DNA of 60,505 nucleotides from Burkholderiales bacterium (GCA_017302505.1 JAFLDH010000004.1:1-60505); one strand, 5' to 3'. Positions 26,308-34,923 are shown, counted from the first letter of the stretch. Notes: generated by a model from the letters alone, not told the origin. Translations and numbers: made by a program.

Positions 26308-26750
26308 GATCGAGCCTTGTCCCGGCAGATACCGGCTAAGGTCATGACCACCTCTGATACAGCCGCGCAGGGTCAGATGTGCGCGAGCCGATGGGGAACG
26401 CCGAACTCGACAACACGCCGCGCGCGTCCCGGGAACACGGCGTGGAAGGTCTGCAATGGAAAGCTGCGCAACCGGCAGTCGTGCGACTGCCGGCGATGAA
26501 TGAAGTCAGGTGGCCGGCGACCCGTCTCCGCAATCTGAAGACAAGGCGGCCTGCGGCGCAGGAGGCAGGTATCGACTGCGACGCCACCCGTCGGTAGGCG
26601 GAGACCCCGGTCACGCCCGATGTGCATCGACGGCGTGGAACCTGCCTATACCGTACTGAACCTCAGGAACTTGGACAAGGCATTCTTTTTGACTGCCACC
26701 GAAGCGTGCCGCGGATATTGGCGCTTGAGTGTGGCGGCCGCTTCGCACTG
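26308..26750 (-). other. 443-bp intergenic region with a weak promoter-like site
   Basis: No convincing gene. On the minus strand TTGTCC (26678-26673) and TACGGT (26655-26650), 17 bp apart, could serve the AlpA-like gene. The stretch around 26640-26700 is A+T-richer than its surroundings. Open frames here lack family features and ribosome sites. Confidence 0.3.
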
Positions 26751-27506
26751 CTATAGCTCAACACTGACCGGCGCATCCGCGGCGGCTTCCGTCGAAGGGT
26801 CTGGCGTTTCGCCGACATCAGCGGCGATCTCGGAACCGGGCGCGCTCATGGGCTCTGCCGACGCTGGCTCGTGATGGACCGGCACGGTCTCCCGATCGGC
26901 ATCGCCGCCACGCGCATCCAGCGCATTCATCCGCCGCCGCAAGCCGATGGCGAAGTTGCGCGCGCCATTGGCAATGTCGCGCACCTGCCGCTTCAGCCCG
27001 GCGCGCTGCATGTCCACCGCCTGTGCCGTGATCACCTCGTGAATCTCCAGCGTCTGCAACAGCGGCATCAGCTGGTCGAGCTTGCCCAACAGCTCCAGGA
27101 AGCGCCGGCTGATCGACGACAGCACATGGACTTCGATGTCCATCGGCACCGTGTCGTAGGTCGCCTGCGCGGTGATGCCGTGGGCCTTGAACAGGGCTTC
27201 CGCACCGTCGATCGCCTTGTTCAGGTTCGCGCCGACCGTGTCCATCTGCGTCCGGATCGCCGCTTCGATCTTGCCGATGTCGTCATGGTCGAGCCGGGTG
27301 CGCGCGATCACCGAGATGAAGTGGGTGTTGAGCTGCAGCGTGTTGAACATACGTGCGAAGAAGCGCTTGCCCTCGGCGCTGGTGAAGCGAGTCGGCATCT
27401 TCAGGCTGGCCGCCTCGACGCGCCGGAAGTCGACCTTGGCTTCCTTGGCCAGGATGCGCGCGTTCACGCCGCCCTGGTCCACCTTCACGATCTCGATGTC
27501 CGACAT
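26751..27506 (-). CDS. DUF1845/AcaB-like ICE protein
   Basis: 251 residues. The ATG at 27506 follows GGAGG and was preferred to a 42-residue longer reading. All-alpha core: ARILAKEAKVDFRRVEA, TRFTSAEGKRFFARMFN, then VRDIANGARNFAIGLRRRMNALD, the ending I associate with DUF1845 proteins of ICEs and IncC plasmids (AcaB, an activator of the FlhDC-like regulator genes). The C-terminal 40 residues are acidic and low complexity. If right, it would regulate the FlhDC-like genes at 33613. The family call is from memory and moderately sure. Confidence 0.5.
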   Translation of the reverse strand: MSDIEIVKVDQGGVNARILAKEAKVDFRRVEAASLKMPTRFTSAEGKRFFARMFNTLQLNTHFISVIARTRLDHDDIGKIEAAIRTQMDTVGANLNKAIDGAEALFKAHGITAQATYDTVPMDIEVHVLSSISRRFLELLGKLDQLMPLLQTLEIHEVITAQAVDMQRAGLKRQVRDIANGARNFAIGLRRRMNALDARGGDADRETVPVHHEPASAEPMSAPGSEIAADVGETPDPSTEAAADAPVSVEL

Positions 27507-27631
27507 GGCGCAGTCCTCCAATGGCGATGGATCGACGCCATGTTCAGGGGTCGCTCGCGCAATCGCCACGCGATATGCCCGGCGCGTGGGGGCGCTTTCG
27601 GGATCAGCGTCAAGGCGGCGTCGTTTTGGCA

Positions 27632-27660
27632 TTGACCTCAGGCCGGCGAAGTCCTACCTT
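27632..27660 (+). promoter_or_regulatory. Sigma70-like promoter for the ICE gene run from 28007
   Basis: TTGACC (27632-27637), 17-bp spacer, TACCTT (27655-27660), pointing right. Transcription from here would include the long structured leader up to 28006. Confidence 0.45.
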
Positions 27661-27696
27661 TGATCCATGCAGCAGCTGGCCCTGCATTCAAACAAG

Positions 27697-28006
27697 GCAA
27701 GCCCTGGAGTTTTTCGGCTGAGGCAGGTCATCCGTTCAAGCTGACGCTGCGCTACGGGTGCCCGTGCAATCGGGCTGAGAGATCGCAAGCCTGTGAGGCA
27801 AGGGCTGCGCGCGTTCGCCGCGCCCTTCCCTCCATGGCTTTCCCCGATCGGTCGCTGGCACACCGATCACGGCGGTATCGACCGCCCCAAGCAAGCCAGC
27901 CCTGGAGTTCATTTGATGCCGATCTCGCATCGGCTGTTCATCACCCCCTGGGGGCATTCGCCCCCGATGGGGTGCGCGTTGCCTCCTGCTACCCAAGGAG
28001 ACAACG
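27697..28006 (+). promoter_or_regulatory. Hairpin-rich leader RNA with two CCCTGGAGTT boxes
   Basis: Two GCCCTGGAGTT boxes (near 27700 and 27900), each followed by hairpins: GCCCG-TGCAAT-CGGGC, ATCGGT...ACCGAT, GGCGGT-ATCG-ACCGCC, CCGAT-CTCGC-ATCGG, and a nested stem (CACCCC, GGGGGC, ATTC, GCCCCC, GGGGTG) just before the AAGGAG of the gene at 28007. The region 27507-27696 holds no gene. The same box and hairpin style recurs at 32100-32257. Likely a cis-acting RNA; ligand or mechanism unknown. Confidence 0.5.
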
Positions 28007-28573
28007 ATGCTGCAATCTGCCCCGTTTCCCAATGCCGCGCGGCCGGCCTTCGCCGGGCTTCAGTTCCAAGCCTTTCCTGCTGCGTCGCAACTTGTAGGCA
28101 ACGCCCTCCCCGCTCGCAAAGCCGTTGAGGCGGTGTTCGACGACGAGGAGGCGGTTGTCGAGTGGAGCGAAGACGACATCGTCTTCCTGCACTGGCGCTT
28201 GCTGCAGGAGGTCCGGCACCTGGCAGACCCGGCCACGCCGCTGGAAGAAAAGCTCGACACCCTGCGCTGGGTGTTCACCGAGCGCGAGAAGGACGCAGCG
28301 CCCTTCTCCTTCGTCAGTTGCCTGCGCGTCGTCGGCTGCAGCCCGCTGTCGCCGATCGCCTATTGCGGCCTGGTCGATGCCGAAGAGGTGCGTGACCGCA
28401 TCCGCCTCGGCCTGAAAACCTGGCTCGCGGCCACGCTCGGGCGCTACCCGGAGTGGGTCCGCCACGCCGTGGCCGGCAACCCCGCGTGGGTCGAAGAACG
28501 CCTGGCCAGAAACCCGCAGTGGATCAACGAGCAGCTCAAGCAGATGTCTCAGGAGGGCGATCTGTTCGCCTGA
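28007..28573 (+). CDS. ICE protein of unknown function
   Basis: 188 residues with strong AAGGAG before the ATG. Acidic middle (FDDEEAVVEWSEDDIVFLHWRLLQEVRHLADP), a Cys-containing segment (FSFVSCLRVVGCSPLSPIAYCGLVDAEEV) and a Trp-rich end (AVAGNPAWVEERLARNPQWINEQLKQM). Soluble. No domain recognised. First gene of a plus-strand run of ICE genes. Confidence 0.6.
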   Translation: MLQSAPFPNAARPAFAGLQFQAFPAASQLVGNALPARKAVEAVFDDEEAVVEWSEDDIVFLHWRLLQEVRHLADPATPLEEKLDTLRWVFTEREKDAAPFSFVSCLRVVGCSPLSPIAYCGLVDAEEVRDRIRLGLKTWLAATLGRYPEWVRHAVAGNPAWVEERLARNPQWINEQLKQMSQEGDLFA

Positions 28574-28630
28574 TCCCTTCCCTTACGGGCCAGGCGCCAC
28601 TGCGCCAGCCCGACCCCATTCAAGGAGTTG

Positions 28631-28903
28631 ATGATGGTTCCGTTCAAGAATGCCCTGTGCCTGCTGGCGATGCTCGTCGCCTATGGCATCGCAGGACGCA
28701 TGGACTACGACGATGCGGTGATGCTGGAACAAGCCCAGCAGGAACCGGCATTTGCCTGTAGCCACGTTCGCCCAAGCAATGAACTCATCGCGGCCGCGGG
28801 CGGCGGCGCGACCGTGACTTACCCGACCAGCGATGGGCCGTCCACGGCCTTTTCGTCGGCCGAGCCGGACACCGGCAACGCCTGCGCTTCGGCGTCGCGC
28901 TGA
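28631..28903 (+). CDS. Small secreted or anchored ICE protein
   Basis: 90 residues. Start at the first ATG of a doublet (28631/28634), 4 bp after AAGGAG. Hydrophobic N-terminus (VPFKNALCLLAMLVAYGIAG), then a polar, Ser/Ala/Thr-rich region with two cysteines. A GC hairpin (GGCGC-CACT-GCGCC) lies just before the ribosome site. Function unknown. Confidence 0.45.
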   Translation: MMVPFKNALCLLAMLVAYGIAGRMDYDDAVMLEQAQQEPAFACSHVRPSNELIAAAGGGATVTYPTSDGPSTAFSSAEPDTGNACASASR

Positions 28904-28913
28904 GGTGGCGCGA

Positions 28914-29243
28914 ATGCAATCCGACGCACGCCCCGACCACGACAGCTCGCGCCTGCTGCCGGTGCAGACACCCGAAGACATCGAGTATCTGGTGAAGGAA
29001 AGCGAAGTGCTCACCGGCCATTCCGGCCGCGTCTTCGTCATCTCCGGCGCCGACTCGCTGATCTACCGGGTGCACTGGCACCCCGGCGGGCAGCCGAGCA
29101 GCCTCAGGGTCGAGCGCCTAGACAACGGCGGCCGTGTCCTGTGCACCCAGCAGCTGCAACTCTGGGAGTTCCCGGAGCACAGCCTGGTCGAGGCCCAGGT
29201 CGCCGGCCAGTTGTTCACACCACCGGTTCGCCGACACGGCTGA
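28914..29243 (+). CDS. Small ICE protein of unknown function
   Basis: 109 residues, starting 11 bp after the previous stop. Mixed alpha/beta: TPEDIEYLVKESEVLTGHSGRVFVISGADSLIYRVHW, then LWEFPEHSLVEAQVAGQLF. No signal peptide and no recognised domain. Probably co-transcribed with its neighbours. Confidence 0.5.
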   Translation: MQSDARPDHDSSRLLPVQTPEDIEYLVKESEVLTGHSGRVFVISGADSLIYRVHWHPGGQPSSLRVERLDNGGRVLCTQQLQLWEFPEHSLVEAQVAGQLFTPPVRRHG

Positions 29244-29311
29244 CCGGCCACATCCCCCCGACGGGTGCACCCCTTCGGGGGATGAACCCGCCTCCCCCAA
29301 AGGAGCCAGTC

Positions 29312-30961
29312 ATGCAGATTCAAGTTCGCATCAATGAAGAAGGCGCGCTGCGCAACCAGCGCTTCGCCTTCAGCAACCGCTTCACGCTCATCTCCGAGCT
29401 GTTGCAGAACGCGCGCCGCGCCGGCGCGACCTGCATCGAGATCCATCACGACGCGACAGCCCAGGTGCTGAGCGTTCACGACAACGGCCGCGGCCTGGAC
29501 GATTTCCAGAAGCTGCTGAGCTTGCACGAATCGGGCTGGGACGAATCGACCTGCACCGAAGAACAGCCGTTCGGCGTCGGCTTCTCCAAGTGCCTGTATG
29601 CCGCGACGCGTTGCGTCGTGGCATCGGGGCACCAACGGGTCGACATCGACACCGCGGCGGCGCTGTCCAAAGCCTGGATCGAAGTCGAACAGGTTGACGA
29701 AGCCACGGCCGTGGTGGGTACGCAAGTGGACCTCTACGGCGTCGACCTGTCCGACCTGGACGTGCGCATCGAAGAGCTGTGCCAGGGCTTCCCGGTGCCG
29801 GTGCGGTTCAACGGCCGGGTGCTTGCACGGCGCTTCGCCAAGGAGCATCTGATCATGCAGTCCAGCGCCATCGGTGCGATTCACCTGGCCGGCGTGCATG
29901 ACGGCCGGCATAGCCCCGCATCCGTGGTGTTCCTCCAAGGCTTCTGCGTGCTGAGGCCGACGTACTTCTCAGAAGATCAGGTCAACGTGGTGCATCTGGA
30001 TTCGCGCCAGTTCATGGCACGGTTGCCGGACCGCGACAAGCTGATCAACGAGGACCAGCAGCGCCAGCGCATCGACGCCGAGCTGAAGGCCAGCTGGCGC
30101 AAGACACTCGAAGCCGCCAAGACACAGATGTCAGCCCAGTGCTTCGTCGACACCTACTACGCGGCGATGCGCGGCTGGGGACATCTGGATCTGCTGAACG
30201 ATCTCGAGCTGCTGCCGGCCGATCTGTGCAAGACCATCGTCGGTTACCCGGTTCAGGGCGAGCACGATCACTGCGACTTCGTCGAAACCATGTCGGCAGC
30301 ACCGACCCGCGGCGAGGTCGAGACCGGCGCCCTGCGGCTGGTGGCTCTCGACGAGGTGGGCAACGACAACGGCGCCCGCTGGATGCTGGCCCGGAACAAA
30401 GGCTACCGGGTCATCGACTGGTTCGGCCTGCACCGCGACCACTGGGTGCAACCCCACGTGCGCTTCCTCGAAGACGAGCCCGTTCATGTCGAGGCCATCG
30501 GCGAACAGGTGCGCACGGTGCTGGAGGGACGCTGGGTCTGGCCCAGCGTGATCCTGTGCGAGGCCGTGCGCATCCGCGTCGGTCCGGACGAAGCCGTGAT
30601 CGGCGACGCAGGGGTGTGCCACGACGGCACCCTGTACATCCCCGCAGGCGAAAGCACTGGCATGCCGGTGCTGCAGCTGTCGTCCTTCACCGACGAGCAC
30701 GATCAGTACCTCGATGCGGATCGGGACGCGGACTGCGAGGCGCTGGCCGGCCTGATCCGTCGCCTGCGCTCGGTCGATCCGGTGCAGACACTGGACGCCT
30801 TGCTGCAGGAGCTGCGACTGGGCAGATACCCCTTGCTGCACGGCAAGACATTCCAGCTGACGATAGGCGTGGGCGGGGCACCGGGGCACTCGGTCGAACT
30901 CGTGGACGCCGATGACTCGTCCACGCTGGAACCGACGGGAGGCTGCCATGCAGGACCGTGA
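29312..30961 (+). CDS. GHKL-type ATP-binding protein of the ICE
   Basis: 549 residues from the ATG after AAAGGAG. The N-terminal ATPase domain is HSP90/MutL-like: N-box with N33 (LISELLQNARRAG), G1 VHDNGRGLDD (D57), G2 FGVGFSK (87-93). The C-terminal half has no recognised fold. Such large GHKL proteins occur in ICEs and plasmids next to primase-like and DUF932 genes and are of unknown role; a chaperone-like or DNA-remodelling function is possible. A hairpin (CATCCCCC...GGGGGATG) lies in the short leader. The end overlaps the next gene by 14 nt. Confidence 0.75.
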   Translation: MQIQVRINEEGALRNQRFAFSNRFTLISELLQNARRAGATCIEIHHDATAQVLSVHDNGRGLDDFQKLLSLHESGWDESTCTEEQPFGVGFSKCLYAATRCVVASGHQRVDIDTAAALSKAWIEVEQVDEATAVVGTQVDLYGVDLSDLDVRIEELCQGFPVPVRFNGRVLARRFAKEHLIMQSSAIGAIHLAGVHDGRHSPASVVFLQGFCVLRPTYFSEDQVNVVHLDSRQFMARLPDRDKLINEDQQRQRIDAELKASWRKTLEAAKTQMSAQCFVDTYYAAMRGWGHLDLLNDLELLPADLCKTIVGYPVQGEHDHCDFVETMSAAPTRGEVETGALRLVALDEVGNDNGARWMLARNKGYRVIDWFGLHRDHWVQPHVRFLEDEPVHVEAIGEQVRTVLEGRWVWPSVILCEAVRIRVGPDEAVIGDAGVCHDGTLYIPAGESTGMPVLQLSSFTDEHDQYLDADRDADCEALAGLIRRLRSVDPVQTLDALLQELRLGRYPLLHGKTFQLTIGVGGAPGHSVELVDADDSSTLEPTGGCHAGP

Positions 30962-31979
30962 ATACGCGGCCCGCATCGAGGCCGTCAAGCACCGGGCCCA
31001 TGGCCGCTGGAACGAGATCCTCGCAGCCGTCGGCGTCGAGGAGAAGATCCTCAGGCATCGCAACGGGCCATGCCCGTTGTGCGGAGGCACGGACCGCTTC
31101 CAGTACACCGACAAGTTCGGCGAGGGCAACTACCACTGCCGCCAGTGCGGCCCCGGTGGCGGCTTCAAGCTGCTGCAGGCCGTCAAGGGCGTGGAATTCA
31201 ACGCCGCGCTGCGCGATGTAGAGAGATGCCTGGGCTTGCTGCCGGAGACGGCGGCAGCGCGCGCACCACAGAGTCCGGGCCAGCAGATGCAGAAGCTGGT
31301 GCAGCGTATCTGGGACGAAGCCCGGCCGGTGACGGCCGGGGACGAGGTGGCTCGCTACCTGGGCGCACGCGGCCTGACGCTGCCGGACTACCCGAGCGTG
31401 CTGCGCTTCCACCCGGCCCTGGGCTACTACGAGAAGGACGCAGCGGGCAAGTCGCGCAAGCTGGCCGAGATGCCGGCGATGCTGGCTTGCATCCAGGGTG
31501 CGGACGGGCATGCGGTCACGCTGCACCGCACGTACCTGAAGGACGGCACCAAGCTGCCGGCAGCCGACGCCAAGAAGGTGCTGTCGGCGGGGATCAATGG
31601 CGCGGCGGTCCGCCTGTTCGAGGCGACCGACCAGTTGGCGGTCTGTGAAGGTATCGAGACCGGCCTGGCCGTGCACCTGGCCACCGGCAAGCCGGTCTGG
31701 GCCGGCATCAGTGCCGGCAACCTGGAGAAGCTGTGGCTGCCGGATGCCGTGCGCAGCGTGTGCATCTACGCCGACAACGACGCCTCGGGCGATTTCGCCG
31801 GCCAGTGTTTCGCTTTTGCGCTGGCGCGCCGGTTGAAGCGCGAAGAGAAGGCCTCCGGCCCCCGGCAGGTGCAGGTGTTCGTCCCGCGCCACGCGGGAAC
31901 CGATTGGGCCGATGTGTGGCAGCAGCGCTTGACGGCGCAGCGGTCGGGTTCGAGACGAAACCACAGCGGGAGTGATTGA
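30948..31979 (+). CDS. Primase-type zinc-finger/Toprim protein
   Basis: 343 residues. N-terminal zinc site C42, C45, C64, C67 (CPLCGGTDRF, YHCRQCGPGG), as in P4-alpha/T7 type primases, then a Toprim domain with AVCEGIETGLAV (catalytic Glu) and ICIYADNDASGD (DxD). No helicase domain follows. Likely lays primers during element replication or on the incoming strand after transfer. A good intrinsic terminator follows the stop. Confidence 0.85.
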   Translation: MQDREYAARIEAVKHRAHGRWNEILAAVGVEEKILRHRNGPCPLCGGTDRFQYTDKFGEGNYHCRQCGPGGGFKLLQAVKGVEFNAALRDVERCLGLLPETAAARAPQSPGQQMQKLVQRIWDEARPVTAGDEVARYLGARGLTLPDYPSVLRFHPALGYYEKDAAGKSRKLAEMPAMLACIQGADGHAVTLHRTYLKDGTKLPAADAKKVLSAGINGAAVRLFEATDQLAVCEGIETGLAVHLATGKPVWAGISAGNLEKLWLPDAVRSVCIYADNDASGDFAGQCFAFALARRLKREEKASGPRQVQVFVPRHAGTDWADVWQQRLTAQRSGSRRNHSGSD

Positions 31980-31983
31980 GATG

Positions 31984-32022
31984 GGGTGCGGCGGTCATGG
32001 TGATCGGCCGCACCCGCTTTTT
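31984..32022 (+). terminator. Rho-independent terminator after the primase gene
   Basis: Perfect 8-bp arms GGGTGCGG (31984-31991) and CCGCACCC (32008-32015), followed by GCTTTTT. It ends the plus-strand transcript begun near 27660. Confidence 0.75.
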
Positions 32023-32091
32023 CAGCGTCGCTGCGTCGATAGGACGCGATGCCGGCGAAAAGGCGTACCCGGTTTCCCACTGGTAGTTGTC

Positions 32092-32257
32092 AGACCAGGC
32101 GGCGCCTCACGGCGCCGCGAAGACAGCCCTGGAGTTCTGGACGCGATTCCAATCGCGCCCTTCGTGGGCCGGCTTGCTGCCGGTCCGTCATCAGCCCTTG
32201 CGGGGATGCGTATCCCCGCGAGGGACTTGCCGTCCCTGCCATTCTCTGGAGTTCGAT
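32092..32257 (+). promoter_or_regulatory. Serial-hairpin leader of the DUF932 gene
   Basis: Five small perfect hairpins in a row: GCGGCGCC-TCAC-GGCGCCGC, GCGATT-CC-AATCGC, CCGGC-TTGCT-GCCGG, GCGGGGAT-GCGT-ATCCCCGC and AGGGAC-TTGCC-GTCCCT. A GCCCTGGAGTTC box (near 32126) follows the first. The leader ends in CTCTGGAGTTCGATATG, where GGAG serves as ribosome site. Same design as 27697-28006. Probably a structured leader that controls or shields translation. Confidence 0.5.
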
Positions 32258-33322
32258 ATGAAAAGCGGACGTACTCTCGTCAACCTGGCGCAGGAACTGC
32301 AGCGCCAGTTGCAAACGAAGAAGGACCTGGTCGTGCCCTCGCAGCTGGTGCGCCACAGCACCGGCGACAGCGGCGGCACCCACCTCGTGATCGAGGAGAA
32401 CGGCGGACCGGTGCGCTACGGCGTCACCCCGCTGGCGCGCCGCCAGCTGGCGGAGAAGCTGAAGATCCCCTTTGCCTACTTCGAGCGCATGCGCGAGGAG
32501 CAGCCGGTGCTGCTGGATCACAACGTCAATGCCTGGCTGCAGAGTGACGATGACCGGCGCATGCTGCGCACGCTGGACGGCAAGGTGCGGGCCGTGCTGT
32601 CCGACCGCTACCGGCGGCTGGACAACTTCGACCTCGCCGAAAGCGTGCTGCCCATCCTGCGGCAGTTACCCGAGGTGCAATTCGAGTCGGTCGAGCTGAC
32701 CGACACGCGCATGTACCTGAAGTGCGTCACGCCACGGCTGAACTACGAGATGGCGCCGGGCGATGTGGTGCAGGCGGGTGTCGTGATCTCCAACTCGGAG
32801 GTGGGCCAAGGGACGCTGTCGGTGCAGCCGCTGCTGTTCCGCCTGGTGTGCCGCAACGGCCTGATCGCCGCCGACCGTTCGCTGCGCAAGACCCATGTCG
32901 GGCGCACCCTGGACACCGAGGACGAAAGCGTGCAGGTCTACCAGGACGACACGCTGCGCGCCGATGACAAGGCCTTCTTCCTGAAGGTGCGTGACGTGGT
33001 GCAGGCGGCGGTGTCGGACGCGACTTTTCGGCAGACGGCACAGAAGCTGCAAAGGACGCTGAAGATCCCGCTGACCGGTGACCCGGTGAAGACGGTCGAG
33101 GTGCTGGCCCAGCGCTACACCCTTAGCGATGCCGAGCGCTGCGGCGTGCTGCGCCACCTGATCGCCGAGGCCGACCTGTCGGGCTACGGGCTGGTGAATG
33201 CGGTGACGCATTTCAGCGAGGAAGTCGAAGATTACGACCGGGCCACCGAGTTCGAGGCGCTGGGCGGCAAGCTGATCGAGCTGAGCGCGCCGGAGTGGAA
33301 GGGCCTGGCCGAAGCGGCTTGA
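32258..33322 (+). CDS. DUF932 (LGT-like) ICE/plasmid protein
   Basis: 354 residues. Typical DUF932 blocks: LAQELQRQLQTKKDLVVPSQ, YFERMREEQPVLLDHNVNAWL, VRAVLSDRYRRLDN, and FRLVCRNGLIAADRSL. The family is common and highly expressed in ICEs, plasmids and phages; its role is unknown, possibly DNA metabolism in the recipient. The long hairpin leader and strong ribosome site suggest tight, high-level expression. Confidence 0.85.
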   Translation: MKSGRTLVNLAQELQRQLQTKKDLVVPSQLVRHSTGDSGGTHLVIEENGGPVRYGVTPLARRQLAEKLKIPFAYFERMREEQPVLLDHNVNAWLQSDDDRRMLRTLDGKVRAVLSDRYRRLDNFDLAESVLPILRQLPEVQFESVELTDTRMYLKCVTPRLNYEMAPGDVVQAGVVISNSEVGQGTLSVQPLLFRLVCRNGLIAADRSLRKTHVGRTLDTEDESVQVYQDDTLRADDKAFFLKVRDVVQAAVSDATFRQTAQKLQRTLKIPLTGDPVKTVEVLAQRYTLSDAERCGVLRHLIAEADLSGYGLVNAVTHFSEEVEDYDRATEFEALGGKLIELSAPEWKGLAEAA

Positions 33323-33480
33323 GCCAGCAAGTTGTCGCAGTGGCGGTGGGGGCAAGCGCCCTCACCGGCCGCCGCGCCGTTCGGCATCCGTGCCCTCGAT
33401 GCCGCTCACGCATTCGCCCCGCGATCCCAGAGATTGCGGGTGGCGATGCGGCGCACGAACCACCTTGCGGCCCAACGCTA

Positions 33481-33510
33481 TTGCCGCACCACCCCGCCGA
33501 AAACTATGCT
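33481..33510 (+). promoter_or_regulatory. Promoter-like site before the FlhD/FlhC-like genes
   Basis: TTGCCG (33481-33486), 18-bp spacer, TATGCT (33505-33510), about 100 bp before the FlhD-like ATG. The 290-bp region also holds a stem (GGGC-AAGC-GCCC, 33349-33360) just after the DUF932 stop. Confidence 0.4.
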
Positions 33511-33612
33511 GAAGACAGGTTCCACGAAGCAAGCACCGATCACACGGTGACCAGACTCGATGCGTTGATCGAACACACCATGGCCCGACCCGGCCTCACT
33601 CAGGGAAAAACC

Positions 33613-33906
33613 ATGAACCACGCAAAGCTCTCCGACGTGCAGATCGTCAACCTGACGCTGCTGCTGACCATCCGCGACAGCGTGTTGAGCGACAAGCCAT
33701 CAGCATGCTGCCGGTTCGCGCTCGATGCGGCGCAGGCCGAACGGCTTGGTGCAATGAGCGTCCAGCAGGTCATGGCCCTCGTCGCCAACGTCGGTGATGC
33801 CACGTTGTTTCCGCCGCGCCGTGACCTGATCGCCTTGCTCGATGTTCCCCTTCCGCTGGCGCGGCCACTGGCCGCGGTACTCACCACTCCACGTCAGGTG
33901 GTCTGA
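33613..33906 (+). CDS. FlhD-family activator subunit (SetD/AcaD-like)
   Basis: 97 residues, length and pattern of FlhD: DVQIVNLTLLLTIRDSVLSDKPSACCRFALDAAQAERLGAMSVQQVMALVANVGDATLFPPR. It precedes an FlhC-family gene, as in flhDC, setDC and acaDC. In SXT/R391 and IncC elements the FlhDC-like hexamer switches on conjugation and excision genes; the same role is inferred here. Confidence 0.75.
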   Translation: MNHAKLSDVQIVNLTLLLTIRDSVLSDKPSACCRFALDAAQAERLGAMSVQQVMALVANVGDATLFPPRRDLIALLDVPLPLARPLAAVLTTPRQVV

Positions 33907-33930
33907 GACCATCGGCCGGCGGAGCCGCCG

Positions 33931-34566
33931 ATGCAGTCTCGGGTCGATCGGCAGATCCGCGCCCTGGCGCTGGCCAAGGCCTGCGCCGCCCATGGCGCGC
34001 GGGTGCGCACCATCAGCCGCATCACTGGAATGCTGCCGCGCGACTTGTTGCACCTGCTGTTCCCCGATCGGCAAGCCGTGCCGCGGGGCCGTTCGCCCGA
34101 TTCACCGGAGTGGTACCACGGCGCCAACCTGCTGTGCCGCGCCGAGGCATCCATCGTCGTGGCGATCTACTTCCGGCTGCGCGCTGCGGACTTGAGTGCC
34201 GGCGAAGCATTGCTCGGCGCATACCACCACTACTGCGGCGTCTGCGAGTCGCCGCATCGCATCAGCTTCGATCGCGCCTTCGACCTGGTGGCGCACACCG
34301 ACGGTATCTGGCTCACCGAAACGCAGAGCTTCTCGTTGGTGACATGCGCAAAGTGTCGCAGTGCGTTTCTCGCGGCGTTCGGAGCGGTGGCGCGATCGAA
34401 CGACCCCTGTCCATTCTGCAAGCTGGTACAGCGCTACGGCACGGACCCGCGTGTGCAGTCGTGTTTTCCGGCGCGGCCGTTGGCCGCTCCGGCCCCGATG
34501 CAGTTGGGCATGTTGAGTCTGCTGGGAAGCAATGCGTCAGCGTGGTCACGCACGCCAGGCGAATAG
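33931..34566 (+). CDS. FlhC-family master activator (SetC/AcaC-like)
   Basis: 211 residues. The four zinc ligands of FlhC are present as C139, C142, C160 and C163 (CAKCRSAF, CPFCKL), close to C137/C140/C157/C160 of E. coli FlhC. N-terminal part: ALALAKACAAHGARVRTISRITGMLPRDLLHLLFPD. 24 bp after the FlhD-like gene. With it, likely the master activator of the transfer genes downstream (traI, traD, traL-B). Confidence 0.85.
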   Translation: MQSRVDRQIRALALAKACAAHGARVRTISRITGMLPRDLLHLLFPDRQAVPRGRSPDSPEWYHGANLLCRAEASIVVAIYFRLRAADLSAGEALLGAYHHYCGVCESPHRISFDRAFDLVAHTDGIWLTETQSFSLVTCAKCRSAFLAAFGAVARSNDPCPFCKLVQRYGTDPRVQSCFPARPLAAPAPMQLGMLSLLGSNASAWSRTPGE

Positions 34567-34923
34567 GCTGCGACGTTGGCAAATCGACGGGCGGGGCACA
34601 CGCACTCGGCCATCTTCGGTCATTGGCCTCAGGGCCTAAAGAATGGTCCTTCAGTGCAAGCCTTGCCCAACGCGGTCGTGAGGACACGCTGGCTGACCAG
34701 CAGTTCTAGACTTGTTGGCGTCGCTTGGTATTGGCGGCCCAACGACCGCCTCGGCCAGCACCTGTCATTCGACGGTTCACAGGCAAATTGACCGCTGCAA
34801 CAACCCACTCCGACGCTAGCGAAAGCACATCCACGTCCGAGCGGAGCTCGTTTCCGCCATGCCGATGGACGGCGAAGTTCCGCAGGGGAAAGAACCCGAT
34901 CACCCGAAGGTACCAGTAGGCAG
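34567..34923. other. Intergenic region between convergent genes
   Basis: 357 bp between the FlhC-like stop and the stop of the RloC-like gene. Short open frames on both strands have no ribosome site or family features. No clear terminator was found. It may be the right junction of the inserted ATPase gene. Confidence 0.3.

Noticed and set aside
27793-28128. Leader peptide starting after the second CCCTGGAGTT box (MPISHRLFITPWG...)
   Set aside because: A start with GGAG exists near 27916, but the frame runs deep into the gene at 28007 and the codons coincide with hairpin arms; more likely RNA structure than peptide.
34734-34800. Possible integron attC-like site (GCCCAAC followed by inverted segments)
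   Set aside because: No matching GTTRRRY partner with a palindromic core and no integron integrase.
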